Assembly: GCA_004555335.1 (NCBI GenBank)
Contig: SFII01000085.1
Span: forward strand, 1-5,872
Reading direction: 5' to 3'
Length of the DNA stretch: 5,872 nt
Source of the DNA: Coriobacteriaceae bacterium
GTDB lineage: Bacteria > Actinomycetota > Coriobacteriia > Coriobacteriales > Eggerthellaceae
The notes under the pieces were generated by a model that saw only the letters and a list, made by a program, of their open reading frames with translations, had not been told where the DNA came from and did not search any database. Both the position numbers and the translations under genes were made by a program. This document shows, piece by piece, positions 1-5,872 of this stretch. Position 1 is the first letter of the stretch, and every line of letters begins with the position of its first letter.

Positions 1-249
1 GAGCATTTCCTGCCAGACCTTCTTCTGGAAGGGCGAACCGGCGGGATCCAGGGGCAGATCGAAGTAACGCCGCCTCCCCGCAAGGTATTCCTGCAACTGG
101 TTGGCGGCATCATTGGTCAGAGGAGAGGGTTTCCTGGCACCCTGCAAGCCGACCTCGCCGATGGCGATGGCGGTGATAGCGAAGCCGTTCGAGGCGATGG
201 TCACGCGTCCGACCGGCGTGTTGTACGTGAAGAAGGTGCTTTCGCTCAT
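1..249 (-). CDS. ogt: Methylated-DNA--protein-cysteine methyltransferase, N-terminal part (cut by the window edge)
   Basis: The 83 visible codons match the N-terminal half of O6-alkylguanine-DNA alkyltransferases. These proteins move the alkyl group from damaged guanine (or O4-alkylthymine) onto their own cysteine in a single-turnover, cytoplasmic repair reaction. Visible family hallmarks are the early TPVGRVTIAS strand (residues 11-20), the QLQEYLAGRRRYFDLPL block (51-67), and GSPFQKKVWQEML (71-83), which leads into the DNA-binding helix-turn-helix. The PCHRV active-site segment lies beyond the left edge, so activity cannot be judged. The ATG at 249 is supported by a strong GGAGGG ribosome binding site. 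The gene starts 24 nt after gpsA, so it is probably co-transcribed with it. The fold could also fit an alkyltransferase-like (Atl) protein lacking the cysteine, but Atl proteins usually lack this N-terminal domain, so Ogt is preferred. Confidence 0.9.
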   Translation of the reverse strand, partial: MSESTFFTYNTPVGRVTIASNGFAITAIAIGEVGLQGARKPSPLTNDAANQLQEYLAGRRRYFDLPLDPAGSPFQKKVWQEML

Positions 250-253
250 GGCA

Positions 254-259
254 CCCTCC
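254..259 (-). promoter_or_regulatory. Ribosome binding site of ogt
   Basis: The minus-strand GGAGGG lies 4 nt before the ATG at 249 and is the strongest Shine-Dalgarno sequence in the window. It fixes the ogt start and indicates independent ribosome loading despite the short 24-nt gap after gpsA. Confidence 0.75.
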
Positions 260-273
260 AATCTGACGAGCTG

Positions 274-1278
274 TTATTCCAGGCCGTAGAATTCTTCCCT
301 CAGCGGACGGCCGAGCAGGGTTTCGGTGAAGACGCCGATGTCCCCTTTTTCCCAAACGACCGCGCGCACCGCCTGGGCGATGGGAAGGTCGACGCCATGG
401 CGCTCGGCCAAGGGCAGAAGGGTCTTGCAGGCAAGCGAGCCCTCGACCACCATGTGGGTCATCTCGATGTATTCGTCCAAGGTCCTGCCTTCGGCCAAGA
501 ACTCGCCGAAGCAGCGGTTGCGGGAATGATGCGACATGCAAGTGGCGATAAGATCGCCCGTACCCGCCAGCCCCATGCAGGTCATGGGATCGCCGCCCAG
601 GGCGTAGACCAACCGGCTCATCTCCGCCTGCCCGCGCGTCATCAGGAAGGCGCCCGTATTGTCGCCCAAGCCGATGCCGTAGGAAATGCCCACGGCGATG
701 GCGATGACGTTCTTGCATGCCGAGCAAACCTCCACACCCACCACGTCGCTGCTGGTGTAGGTGCGGAAGGAAGGCGTGACGAACAGGTTCTGGAACAGCT
801 CCGCGGTTTCGGGCGACTCGGATGCGATAACCGTTGCAGAGGGGACGCAGCTGATGACCTCTTCCGCGTGGTTGGGCCCGGCAAGCACCGCAAAGCGGCT
901 CTGATTGCCCATCTCTTCGGCGAAGACCTCGACGGGGAGCAGCCCCGTGCCCTCTTCGACGCCCTTGCAGCACAGCACCACCGGGGTATCCTGCGCCACC
1001 AGGCCGGCCAACTCGCGCGCCACGGAGCGCATGATCTTCGAAGGGGTGACCACGGCAACCGCTTCGGCACCATCGACGCATTCCGCAAAGGTGCCGTAGG
1101 CGGTGATGTTATGCGAAAGCTCCTGGGAGCTCAGATAGCGCACATTCCTGTGCTGCTCGTTGATGCCGCGGACCACTTCTTCCTTGCGCGCCCAGATGCG
1201 CACCTCGCTTCCGGTGACGCCGAGCAAGTGCGCAAGGGCGGTACCCCATGATCCCGCACCGATTACTGCAACCTTCAT
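274..1278 (-). CDS. gpsA: Glycerol-3-phosphate dehydrogenase [NAD(P)+], biosynthetic
   Basis: A cytoplasmic enzyme that reduces dihydroxyacetone phosphate to sn-glycerol-3-phosphate with NAD(P)H, supplying the backbone of phospholipids. With the ATG at 1278 the protein has 334 residues, the normal family length. The N-terminal Rossmann motif GAGSWGTALA is at residues 7-16, CKGVEEGTG at 104-112 and AGPNHAEEV at 133-141 (most relatives have Ser in place of Asn). The catalytic lysine lies in CKNVIAIAVG (K189). The substrate-binding block GLAGTGDLIATC is at 236-247, followed by SRNR at 252-255. All key residues are present, so the enzyme should be active. The reading frame stays open upstream to 1356 inside plsY, but those residues are not family-like. 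MKVAVIG at 1278 is the canonical start, with AAGGGAG 9 nt upstream. The gene follows plsY, whose product consumes glycerol-3-phosphate. Confidence 0.97.
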   Translation of the reverse strand: MKVAVIGAGSWGTALAHLLGVTGSEVRIWARKEEVVRGINEQHRNVRYLSSQELSHNITAYGTFAECVDGAEAVAVVTPSKIMRSVARELAGLVAQDTPVVLCCKGVEEGTGLLPVEVFAEEMGNQSRFAVLAGPNHAEEVISCVPSATVIASESPETAELFQNLFVTPSFRTYTSSDVVGVEVCSACKNVIAIAVGISYGIGLGDNTGAFLMTRGQAEMSRLVYALGGDPMTCMGLAGTGDLIATCMSHHSRNRCFGEFLAEGRTLDEYIEMTHMVVEGSLACKTLLPLAERHGVDLPIAQAVRAVVWEKGDIGVFTETLLGRPLREEFYGLE

Positions 1279-1287
1279 ATTCCCCAT

Positions 1288-1294
1288 CTCCCTT
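1288..1294 (-). promoter_or_regulatory. Ribosome binding site that decides the gpsA start
   Basis: The minus-strand AAGGGAG lies 9 nt before the ATG at 1278. A second in-frame ATG at 1287 directly abuts this site, with no spacer, so it is unlikely to be used. The site lies in the 31-nt gap after the plsY stop, so the upstream frame extension into plsY is not needed. Confidence 0.65.
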
Positions 1295-1309
1295 GAGGGT
1301 CGCAGGCCC

Positions 1310-1957
1310 CTATGCCGCTTCCTTCTTGTCGCCGACGCGACGTTCGGTTCCGGCAAGGAGCCTTTCGATATTGGCCCTATGGGCCCAGATGACGATCAAA
1401 CCCATGACGACGCATGGAACGATGGCAACGATATCGCCCCAGAACAGATACGAGGCGAAAAACGGGCAGAGCGCTGCCGCGACGATGGAACCCAGTGAAA
1501 CATAACGGGTGACGACCACGACAAGCGCGAATGCCGCCAGCTCGATAACCGCCGGGATAACGCCGAAGGTCACGAACAGGCAGCCCACGGAAACGGCGAT
1601 GCCCTTGCCACCGTGGAATTTCAACCACGGCGAGAAGATATGGCCGCATCCGCAGCCCATGAATGCAAAGGCAAGGCACGCGTTCTGGCTGAATAAGCCG
1701 CCATCGACAGCGAAATGCGCGAACAGGATATTGGCCAGCACCCCGGAAAGGAGGCCCTTACCGAAGTCCAGCAGGAAGACGGCGTAACCGCCCTTCTTCC
1801 CCATCGCCCTGATCGCGTTGGTGGTTCCGATGTTTCCTGACCCTTGCTTCCTGATGTCGGTCTTGAAGAAGACCTTTCCAATGATCACGCCGTTGGGTAT
1901 GGATCCCAGAAAGAAGGCGATGGCGAAAACAAGAATAAGAATCGGGAAGTGAACCAC
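1310..1957 (-). CDS. plsY: Acyl-phosphate:glycerol-3-phosphate acyltransferase PlsY
   Basis: An integral membrane enzyme that transfers the acyl chain from acyl-phosphate (made by PlsX, not in this window) to position 1 of glycerol-3-phosphate, giving lysophosphatidic acid. The 215-residue protein has the usual length and is strongly hydrophobic, with membrane-spanning stretches near residues 4-18, 57-80, 93-108, 120-150, 155-170 and 173-192. The three conserved loop motifs are present: GSIPNG at 18-23, GSGNIGTTN at 39-47 (usually SGNIGATN, so Ala is replaced by Thr) and FHGGKG at 114-119. The C-terminal HRANIERLLAGTE at 193-205 is also typical. The start is GTG at 1957, preceded by AAAGGA with a 7-nt spacer, only 3 nt after the der stop. 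Its position just before gpsA links production and use of glycerol-3-phosphate in one transcript. Confidence 0.97.
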   Translation of the reverse strand: MVHFPILILVFAIAFFLGSIPNGVIIGKVFFKTDIRKQGSGNIGTTNAIRAMGKKGGYAVFLLDFGKGLLSGVLANILFAHFAVDGGLFSQNACLAFAFMGCGCGHIFSPWLKFHGGKGIAVSVGCLFVTFGVIPAVIELAAFALVVVVTRYVSLGSIVAAALCPFFASYLFWGDIVAIVPCVVMGLIVIWAHRANIERLLAGTERRVGDKKEAA

Positions 1958-1960
1958 GTA

Positions 1961-3277
1961 TTAATCCTTTCGCTTGAACTTGATACGGACAGGAGTGCCG
2001 GTGAAATCGAACTGCTTGCGCAGACGGTTTTCCAGGTAGCGCGTGTAATTATCGTCCACGATGTCGGGATGATTGCAGAAGAAGGTGATATACGGAGGGC
2101 AAATGCCGGTCTGGGTTACGTACTTCAGACGCAGGATCTTCTTGCCCTTGGAAATGTTGTGGCCGAAATCACGCAGCTCTGCAAGCCAGTTGTTCAGCTT
2201 GCTGGTGCTGATGGTGCGGTTGAAACTGGCGTATGCCTGGTCGATGGTCTCCCATACGCGCTTGAGGTTCTTGCCGGTTAGGGCGGAAATGGCGATGACG
2301 GGCGCATAGCCCACGAATCCCATGCGCTCTTCGATACGCTCGCGGATAGCGGCCTTGGCCTCGGGGCCTTCCACCAGATCCCACTTGTTCAGCACGATGA
2401 CCATGGCGCAGCCGCGCTCGGCGGCAAAGCCGGCAACGCGCTGGTCCTGGTCGGTCAGGCCCAAAGTGGCATCGATGACCAAAAGGGCGACGTCGGCGCG
2501 GTCGATGGCGCGCATGGCGCGGACGAAGCCGTAGTATTCCACGGCCTCGTCGATCTGGCTCTTCCTGCGCAGGCCGGCGGTGTCGACCAGGCGGTACACC
2601 TGGCCGTCATGATGGACGATGGTATCGATTGCGTCGCGCGTGGTGCCGGCGACATCGCTCACGATGGAGCGCTGCTCGTTCGACAGCGCATTGGTGAGCG
2701 AGGACTTGCCCGCATTGGGACGACCGATGATGGCGACGTTGATCGCGTCGGAGTAGTCTTCCTCCTCGCGCTCCGGAATGGTGCGCAGGATATTCACCAG
2801 CTCGTCGAGCAGATCGCCGGTCCCATGGCCATGGGTGGACGAGACGGGCCAGGGGTCGCCCAGGCCCAGGCTGTAGAATTCGTAGATGTCATTCACATTG
2901 CCGGGATCGTCCATCTTGTTGACGATCAGCAGCACCGGCGTCTTGCTCTTGCGCAGGACGCGGGCGACTTCTTCGTCGTCGGCGTTGATGCCGGTCTTGC
3001 CATCGACCAAGAACAGGATGACATCGCATTCCTCGGTCGCAGCGAAGGCCTGGTCGCGGATGGAGCCCTGGAAGCGGTCGTCATTTCCCATTTCGATACC
3101 GCCGGTATCGATGAGGGTGAAGTCCATGCCGTTCCAGTCGGCTTCGTGGTAAGAACGGTCGCGCGTGACACCGCGCATTTCGTGCACGATCGCGTCGTTA
3201 GCCTGCGCGATCCTGTTCACGAAGGTGGATTTACCGACATTGGGACGACCAACGACGGCAACGATATGCTTTGGCAT
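1961..3277 (-). CDS. der: Ribosome assembly GTPase Der (EngA)
   Basis: An essential cytoplasmic GTPase with two tandem G domains that takes part in late maturation of the 50S ribosomal subunit. The 438-residue protein has the family's normal length. G domain 1 shows GRPNVGKS (10-17), RGVTRD (35-40), DTGG (57-60) and NKMD (120-123). G domain 2 shows GRPNAGKS (185-192), GTTRD (211-215), DTAG (232-235), NKWD (297-300) and a SAL G5 motif (331-333). A KH-like domain follows from about residue 350, with the conserved GICPPYITFFCN and the basic C terminus (RIKFKRKD). The second P-loop has Ala where the first has Val; this fits the P-loop consensus and should not impair nucleotide binding. The ATG at 3277 follows a good GAGGA site 8 nt upstream, 12 nt after the DUF512 gene. 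No residue essential for GTPase function appears lost. Confidence 0.98.
   Translation of the reverse strand: MPKHIVAVVGRPNVGKSTFVNRIAQANDAIVHEMRGVTRDRSYHEADWNGMDFTLIDTGGIEMGNDDRFQGSIRDQAFAATEECDVILFLVDGKTGINADDEEVARVLRKSKTPVLLIVNKMDDPGNVNDIYEFYSLGLGDPWPVSSTHGHGTGDLLDELVNILRTIPEREEEDYSDAINVAIIGRPNAGKSSLTNALSNEQRSIVSDVAGTTRDAIDTIVHHDGQVYRLVDTAGLRRKSQIDEAVEYYGFVRAMRAIDRADVALLVIDATLGLTDQDQRVAGFAAERGCAMVIVLNKWDLVEGPEAKAAIRERIEERMGFVGYAPVIAISALTGKNLKRVWETIDQAYASFNRTISTSKLNNWLAELRDFGHNISKGKKILRLKYVTQTGICPPYITFFCNHPDIVDDNYTRYLENRLRKQFDFTGTPVRIKFKRKD
1965..1970 (-). promoter_or_regulatory. Ribosome binding site of plsY, inside the end of der
   Basis: The minus-strand AAAGGA forms part of the last der codons and lies 7 nt before the GTG at 1957. 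It supports a GTG start for plsY and suggests translational coupling between der and plsY. Confidence 0.65.
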
Positions 3278-3285
3278 TGCGTATT

Positions 3286-3290
3286 TCCTC
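3286..3290 (-). promoter_or_regulatory. Ribosome binding site of der
   Basis: The minus-strand GAGGA lies 8 nt before the der ATG at 3277 and shares its first base with the stop codon of the upstream DUF512 gene. It supports the der start and a possible handover of terminating ribosomes. Confidence 0.65.
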
Positions 3291-4642
3291 TATGTATCGA
3301 GCAGATTGCGTACTTGCATTAAATATTCGGATGCATCGCAGGATACCACATGAAGCTCGAGCCCCGCTTCCCCCTGCAGCTGCGAAAGCGTCATATCATC
3401 AAGAGTGACATGGTTGTGGTTGAACACCACTTCGGGGATGACGGCAAACGATGCCGGGGTGCCCGCCTGCTCCAGGCGCTTGGCCTCCTGCCTGATGGCG
3501 GGTGCCATATCGGCGGCGCAAAGAAGCCCGGTCACATCGACATTGCCCCCGAAATACTCGTTCTTCACGAAGAGCGGGATGATCCTGCCCTTCAGAGGCG
3601 AGCTTTCCAGCAAGGGTACCAGGGCTTCCACCATGGCGCAGCCGTAGACCAGGATCACGCGGGCGTCGTTGCGCTCGAGGACGCGGGCGCATTCCATGAT
3701 GGCCTGGGGGTTTCCCATCCAGTCGTCGACGAAGGTGCGCACGATGCCGATGCCGTCTTCGAACACGCTGAAATCGCCGTAGAAGGCGGCAGGAGGAAGC
3801 TCTTCGAGCAGGGTTTCGCCATACGCATTGCGGTAGAACTCGTCCGAGGCATGCACCCAAGCATCGCCGCGTTCGAGCATGGCGCGATGCTGGAAGGGCT
3901 TGATGCATTCGATGACGGCGCATGCGGCCGCAGGGTCGTTGAAGCTCTTGCTGAAGCGCTTCTGATGCTTGGTATAACCTAGAGGGACGATACCCACGCT
4001 GATGATGCCGGGCTTGCCATAGCACCATTCGATGGTGCGGCGCAGCTCTTCCCCATCATTCACATCGGGCATGAGCACGATCTGGGCGTGGAGCTCTATC
4101 CCCGCATCGAGCAGGCGCTCTGCCACCGCAACGCCATGGGCGGCATGCTTGCCGATAACCTGCCTGCGCAGTTCCGGCGTGATGCAGTGGAGCGAATAGC
4201 GCAAAGGGGAGATGCGCTGCTCGATGATGCGCTGCTCGTCTTCGGGCGTGATATTGGTGAAGGTGACGAAATTGCCCTGCAAAAAGCTGAGGCGGTAATC
4301 GTCGTCGCGCAGCGATAGGCTCGCACGGGCCTGCTCGGGGAGCTGCCTCATGAAGCAGAAGATGCACGCATTCCTACACTGGATGATCCGGTCGAACACC
4401 ACATCGGTGAATTCGAAGCCCCAAGACTCCCCCGGTTCGCGTTCCAGGCAGACATCGCCCCGGTCGCCGTCGCAATCGATGTAGGATACGACAATCTGGT
4501 CTTCGGAAGTATGCCAACGCCAGTCGATGATGTCGCGAATGGGATTGCCGTCAACCGCGGTGATGCAGCAGCCTTTGGAGAATCCCGCATCATCGGCGGG
4601 GCTCAAGGGCTCGACCGACTGGATGTACGCACGCGTTTCCAT
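3290..4642 (-). CDS. DUF512 family protein: PDZ domain plus CX3CX2C iron-sulfur (radical SAM-like) domain, function unknown
   Basis: A 450-residue cytoplasmic protein with no signal peptide. Residues about 5-60 form a PDZ-like domain (VEPLSPADDAGFSKGCCITAVDGNPI). Next comes a cysteine cluster C89-x3-C93-x2-C96 (CRNACIFC), which is the spacing of radical SAM proteins that hold a 4Fe-4S cluster. Well-conserved family blocks follow: LRDDDYRLSFLQGNFVTFTN (111-130), SPLRYSLHC (145-153), QIVLMPDVNDG (187-197), SVGIVPLGYTKHQ (215-227), DEFY (267-270), and in the C-terminal DUF512 domain NEYFGGNVDVTGLL (361-374). Family members are often annotated as putative iron-sulfur oxidoreductases, but no reaction or substrate is established. 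The gene starts 3 nt after the M23 gene stop, with no obvious Shine-Dalgarno sequence, so translation is probably coupled. It directly precedes der, an arrangement recurrent in Clostridia and Coriobacteriia. Family assignment is firm; function is not. Confidence 0.93.
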   Translation of the reverse strand: METRAYIQSVEPLSPADDAGFSKGCCITAVDGNPIRDIIDWRWHTSEDQIVVSYIDCDGDRGDVCLEREPGESWGFEFTDVVFDRIIQCRNACIFCFMRQLPEQARASLSLRDDDYRLSFLQGNFVTFTNITPEDEQRIIEQRISPLRYSLHCITPELRRQVIGKHAAHGVAVAERLLDAGIELHAQIVLMPDVNDGEELRRTIEWCYGKPGIISVGIVPLGYTKHQKRFSKSFNDPAAACAVIECIKPFQHRAMLERGDAWVHASDEFYRNAYGETLLEELPPAAFYGDFSVFEDGIGIVRTFVDDWMGNPQAIMECARVLERNDARVILVYGCAMVEALVPLLESSPLKGRIIPLFVKNEYFGGNVDVTGLLCAADMAPAIRQEAKRLEQAGTPASFAVIPEVVFNHNHVTLDDMTLSQLQGEAGLELHVVSCDASEYLMQVRNLLDT

Positions 4643-4645
4643 GGC

Positions 4646-5851
4646 TTATATGTATCCCAAGGGATCGACGGCGGCACCGTTCAACTCGACCTGGAAGTGC
4701 AGGTGGGCGCCGAAGGAATTGCCGGTATTGCCGACAGCCCCGATATTCTGCCCCTTGGAAACCGAATCGCCGACGTTCACATATACGGCAGACGAATGCA
4801 TGTACTTGGTCACCAACCCGTTGCCGTGCGAGATGACGATCCAGTTGCCCGCGCCACCGTTATAACTGCCATCATTGGTGGCATAGATCACCGTTCCGGA
4901 ATCCGCTGCATAGTAGGGCGTGCCTTCTGCGGCAGCCAGATCCAGGCCCATGTGGAAGGAGCTGTCGAAATCACGGTATCCGAAAGTGGAAGATATCGAA
5001 CCGCCAGGACAGGGATTGGCCATCGCGCCGGTCCCGGAAACCACGGGTGCCGACTCAGTGGTACCGGCATCGGTGGTGCCGGAGGAATCGCCGGATCCGC
5101 CATCGCTGGCAGAAGCGGATGATTCAGCAGGCTGGACATAGCCGGTTTCAGCCGCCGCAGCAGAAGCCTGGGCTGCAGCCGCCTCTTCGGCAACCTTGCG
5201 CGCGGCTTCGGCTTCGGCTTCCTCGACCGCCTTCAGCTCCGCAACTTCCTGGGTGACCTTTTCGGCTTCGGCACGCAGATCCGACTGAAGGGCTTCGATT
5301 TCCTGAGCCTTCTGCTCGGCGGTTTCCATGCTTTCCTTAGCAAGCTGGCTCTGCTCTTCATACGTGGCCTTAGCCTGCTCGGTTTTCTCGCGAGCGGACT
5401 TGGTTTCGGCCACCAGGGAAGAACCGCGATGGGATACCGACTGCATGTAGTCGACCGCGGTCGCGAATTCCTCGAAAGACTGGGATTCCAGAACGACCCC
5501 CATGAACGTGGTCAGGGAGTCCTCGTTCTTGTACATCTGCACTGCATATTCACCCAAGGATTCCTGGAGGGTCTCGATCTTTTCGCTCTGCTCTTCGATG
5601 ACCTTCTGGGATTCCTCGACCTTCTTGGCGGCTGATTCGTATTCCGACTTTGCGGAATCATAGGCATCATTCGCTTCGTTCAGGCTGGTCTGCAGTTCGT
5701 CGATCTGCGCGAACAGCGCATCCGCCTCTGCCTGCTTTTCGGCGGAAGTCACGCCGTATGCCATGCAGGGCTGGCAAAGGGCGCATACCAAACCGACGCC
5801 TGCAACGGCAGCAAGCGGCCTGAACAATATGTTCCGGGAAGAAAAAACCAT
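4646..5851 (-). CDS. Secreted coiled-coil M23 peptidoglycan endopeptidase (PcsB/CwlO/EnvC-like)
   Basis: A 401-residue exported protein predicted to cut peptide cross-links in peptidoglycan. A signal peptide covers about residues 1-31: basic start, hydrophobic LAAVAGVGLVCALC, and a likely cut after CMA. Its three cysteines do not form a lipobox. Residues about 36-222 are a long heptad-rich coiled coil. This region includes the segment YAVQMYKNEDSLTTFMGVVLES (102-123) and SFEEFATAVDYMQSVS (125-140), which resembles the PcsB/CwlO coiled-coil domain. An Ala-rich then Ser/Gly/Thr-rich linker spans about 223-275. The C-terminal M23 domain (about 280-401) keeps the zinc and catalytic residues H300 and D304 (HMGLD), H352, and H383 and H385 (HLH), so it should be active. 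The start at 5851 has AAAAGGA upstream and an in-frame TAA at 5861-5863, ruling out a longer protein. In relatives such coiled coils are controlled by FtsEX; whether that holds here is inference. Confidence 0.92.
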   Translation of the reverse strand: MVFSSRNILFRPLAAVAGVGLVCALCQPCMAYGVTSAEKQAEADALFAQIDELQTSLNEANDAYDSAKSEYESAAKKVEESQKVIEEQSEKIETLQESLGEYAVQMYKNEDSLTTFMGVVLESQSFEEFATAVDYMQSVSHRGSSLVAETKSAREKTEQAKATYEEQSQLAKESMETAEQKAQEIEALQSDLRAEAEKVTQEVAELKAVEEAEAEAARKVAEEAAAAQASAAAAETGYVQPAESSASASDGGSGDSSGTTDAGTTESAPVVSGTGAMANPCPGGSISSTFGYRDFDSSFHMGLDLAAAEGTPYYAADSGTVIYATNDGSYNGGAGNWIVISHGNGLVTKYMHSSAVYVNVGDSVSKGQNIGAVGNTGNSFGAHLHFQVELNGAAVDPLGYI

Positions 5852-5855
5852 GAAG

Positions 5856-5862
5856 TCCTTTT
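5856..5862 (-). promoter_or_regulatory. Ribosome binding site of the M23 gene, with an in-frame stop next to it
   Basis: The minus-strand AAAAGGA lies 4 nt before the ATG at 5851. The TAA at 5861-5863 is in frame with that ATG, so the start cannot lie further upstream. The TAA, or the TAG at 5866-5868 in another frame, could also end a preceding gene, but too little sequence is left to tell. Confidence 0.6.
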
Positions 5863-5872
5863 ACGCTACGAA

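Larger units (their letters stand above)
1..5851 (-). other. Probable six-gene operon: M23 peptidase - DUF512 - der - plsY - gpsA - ogt
   Basis: All six genes lie on one strand with gaps of 3, 12, 3, 31 and 24 nt, and no hairpin followed by a T-run was found between them. The longest non-coding stretch is 31 nt (1279-1309), which leaves little space for an internal promoter outside coding sequence. Both ends may extend beyond the window, since ogt is incomplete and only 21 nt precede the first gene. Shared transcription is inferred from spacing only. Confidence 0.7.

Noticed and set aside
110..1081. A 323-codon minus-strand frame overlapping gpsA and ogt
   Set aside because: It is out of frame with both genuine genes and its product is an Arg/Gly/His-rich composition artefact. 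GpsA and Ogt motifs in the other frame explain the sequence.
397..1251. A 284-codon plus-strand open frame opposite gpsA
   Set aside because: It lies fully antisense to a clear gpsA, has no recognisable protein motifs, and its Arg/His/Gly/Ala-rich product is typical of the reverse complement of a GC-rich gene.
1279..1309. A possible short hairpin (CCCTCAAGGG) between plsY and gpsA
   Set aside because: The stem is only 4 bp with a 2-nt loop and no T-run, so it is not a terminator. The same bases are used as the gpsA ribosome site.
2822..2835. A perfect 14-bp palindrome, CCCATGGCCATGGG
   Set aside because: It lies inside der and is explained by the codons for His-Gly-His-Gly at the conserved linker segment. 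A single copy in coding sequence is weak evidence for an operator.
2609..3322. A 237-codon plus-strand open frame opposite der
   Set aside because: It is antisense to der, which has every GTPase motif. The antisense product has no motifs of its own and arises from biased third codon positions.
3350..3982. A 210-codon plus-strand open frame opposite the DUF512 gene
   Set aside because: It is an antisense shadow of a well-conserved gene, with no ribosome site or family-like motif seen.
5204..5221. Three tandem GGCTTC units in the M23 gene
   Set aside because: They encode the alternating Glu-Ala stretch at the end of the coiled coil. The short in-frame repeat shows no sign of a phase-variation tract.

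Overview
This window carries six genes, all on the minus strand and almost without gaps, so transcription runs from the right edge to the left edge. Intergenic distances, right to left, are 3, 12, 3, 31 and 24 nt. No terminator-like hairpin or clear internal promoter was seen, which is what a single polycistronic unit would look like. There are no RNA genes, insertion sequences, CRISPR arrays or phage genes.

In transcription order: (1) a secreted coiled-coil protein with a C-terminal M23 peptidoglycan endopeptidase domain, of PcsB/CwlO/EnvC-like architecture (4646-5851); (2) a PDZ plus CX3CX2C iron-sulfur protein of the DUF512 family, function unknown (3290-4642); (3) der/engA, the double-GTPase ribosome assembly factor (1961-3277); (4) plsY, the membrane acyl-phosphate:glycerol-3-phosphate acyltransferase (1310-1957); (5) gpsA, NAD(P)H-dependent glycerol-3-phosphate dehydrogenase (274-1278); (6) the N-terminal 83 codons of an ogt-type methylated-DNA--protein-cysteine methyltransferase, cut by the left edge (1-249).

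The order DUF512-der-plsY-gpsA is a housekeeping arrangement known from Clostridia and from Coriobacteriia. The fairly GC-rich sequence, the FM-QLP variant after the DUF512 cysteines, and the M23 protein at the head of the cluster suggest an anaerobic actinobacterium of class Coriobacteriia (for example Eggerthellaceae). That assignment is inference and was not checked by any search.

The genes join several growth functions. GpsA makes sn-glycerol-3-phosphate and PlsY acylates it to lysophosphatidic acid, the first committed steps of phospholipid synthesis. Der matures the 50S ribosomal subunit. The M23 protein probably cuts septal or lateral-wall peptidoglycan. Ogt repairs O6-alkylguanine. 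The DUF512 protein is the only truly uncharacterised member. I see no obviously new mobile or defence system here. The points most worth a second look are the DUF512 protein and the domain combination of the coiled-coil M23 protein.
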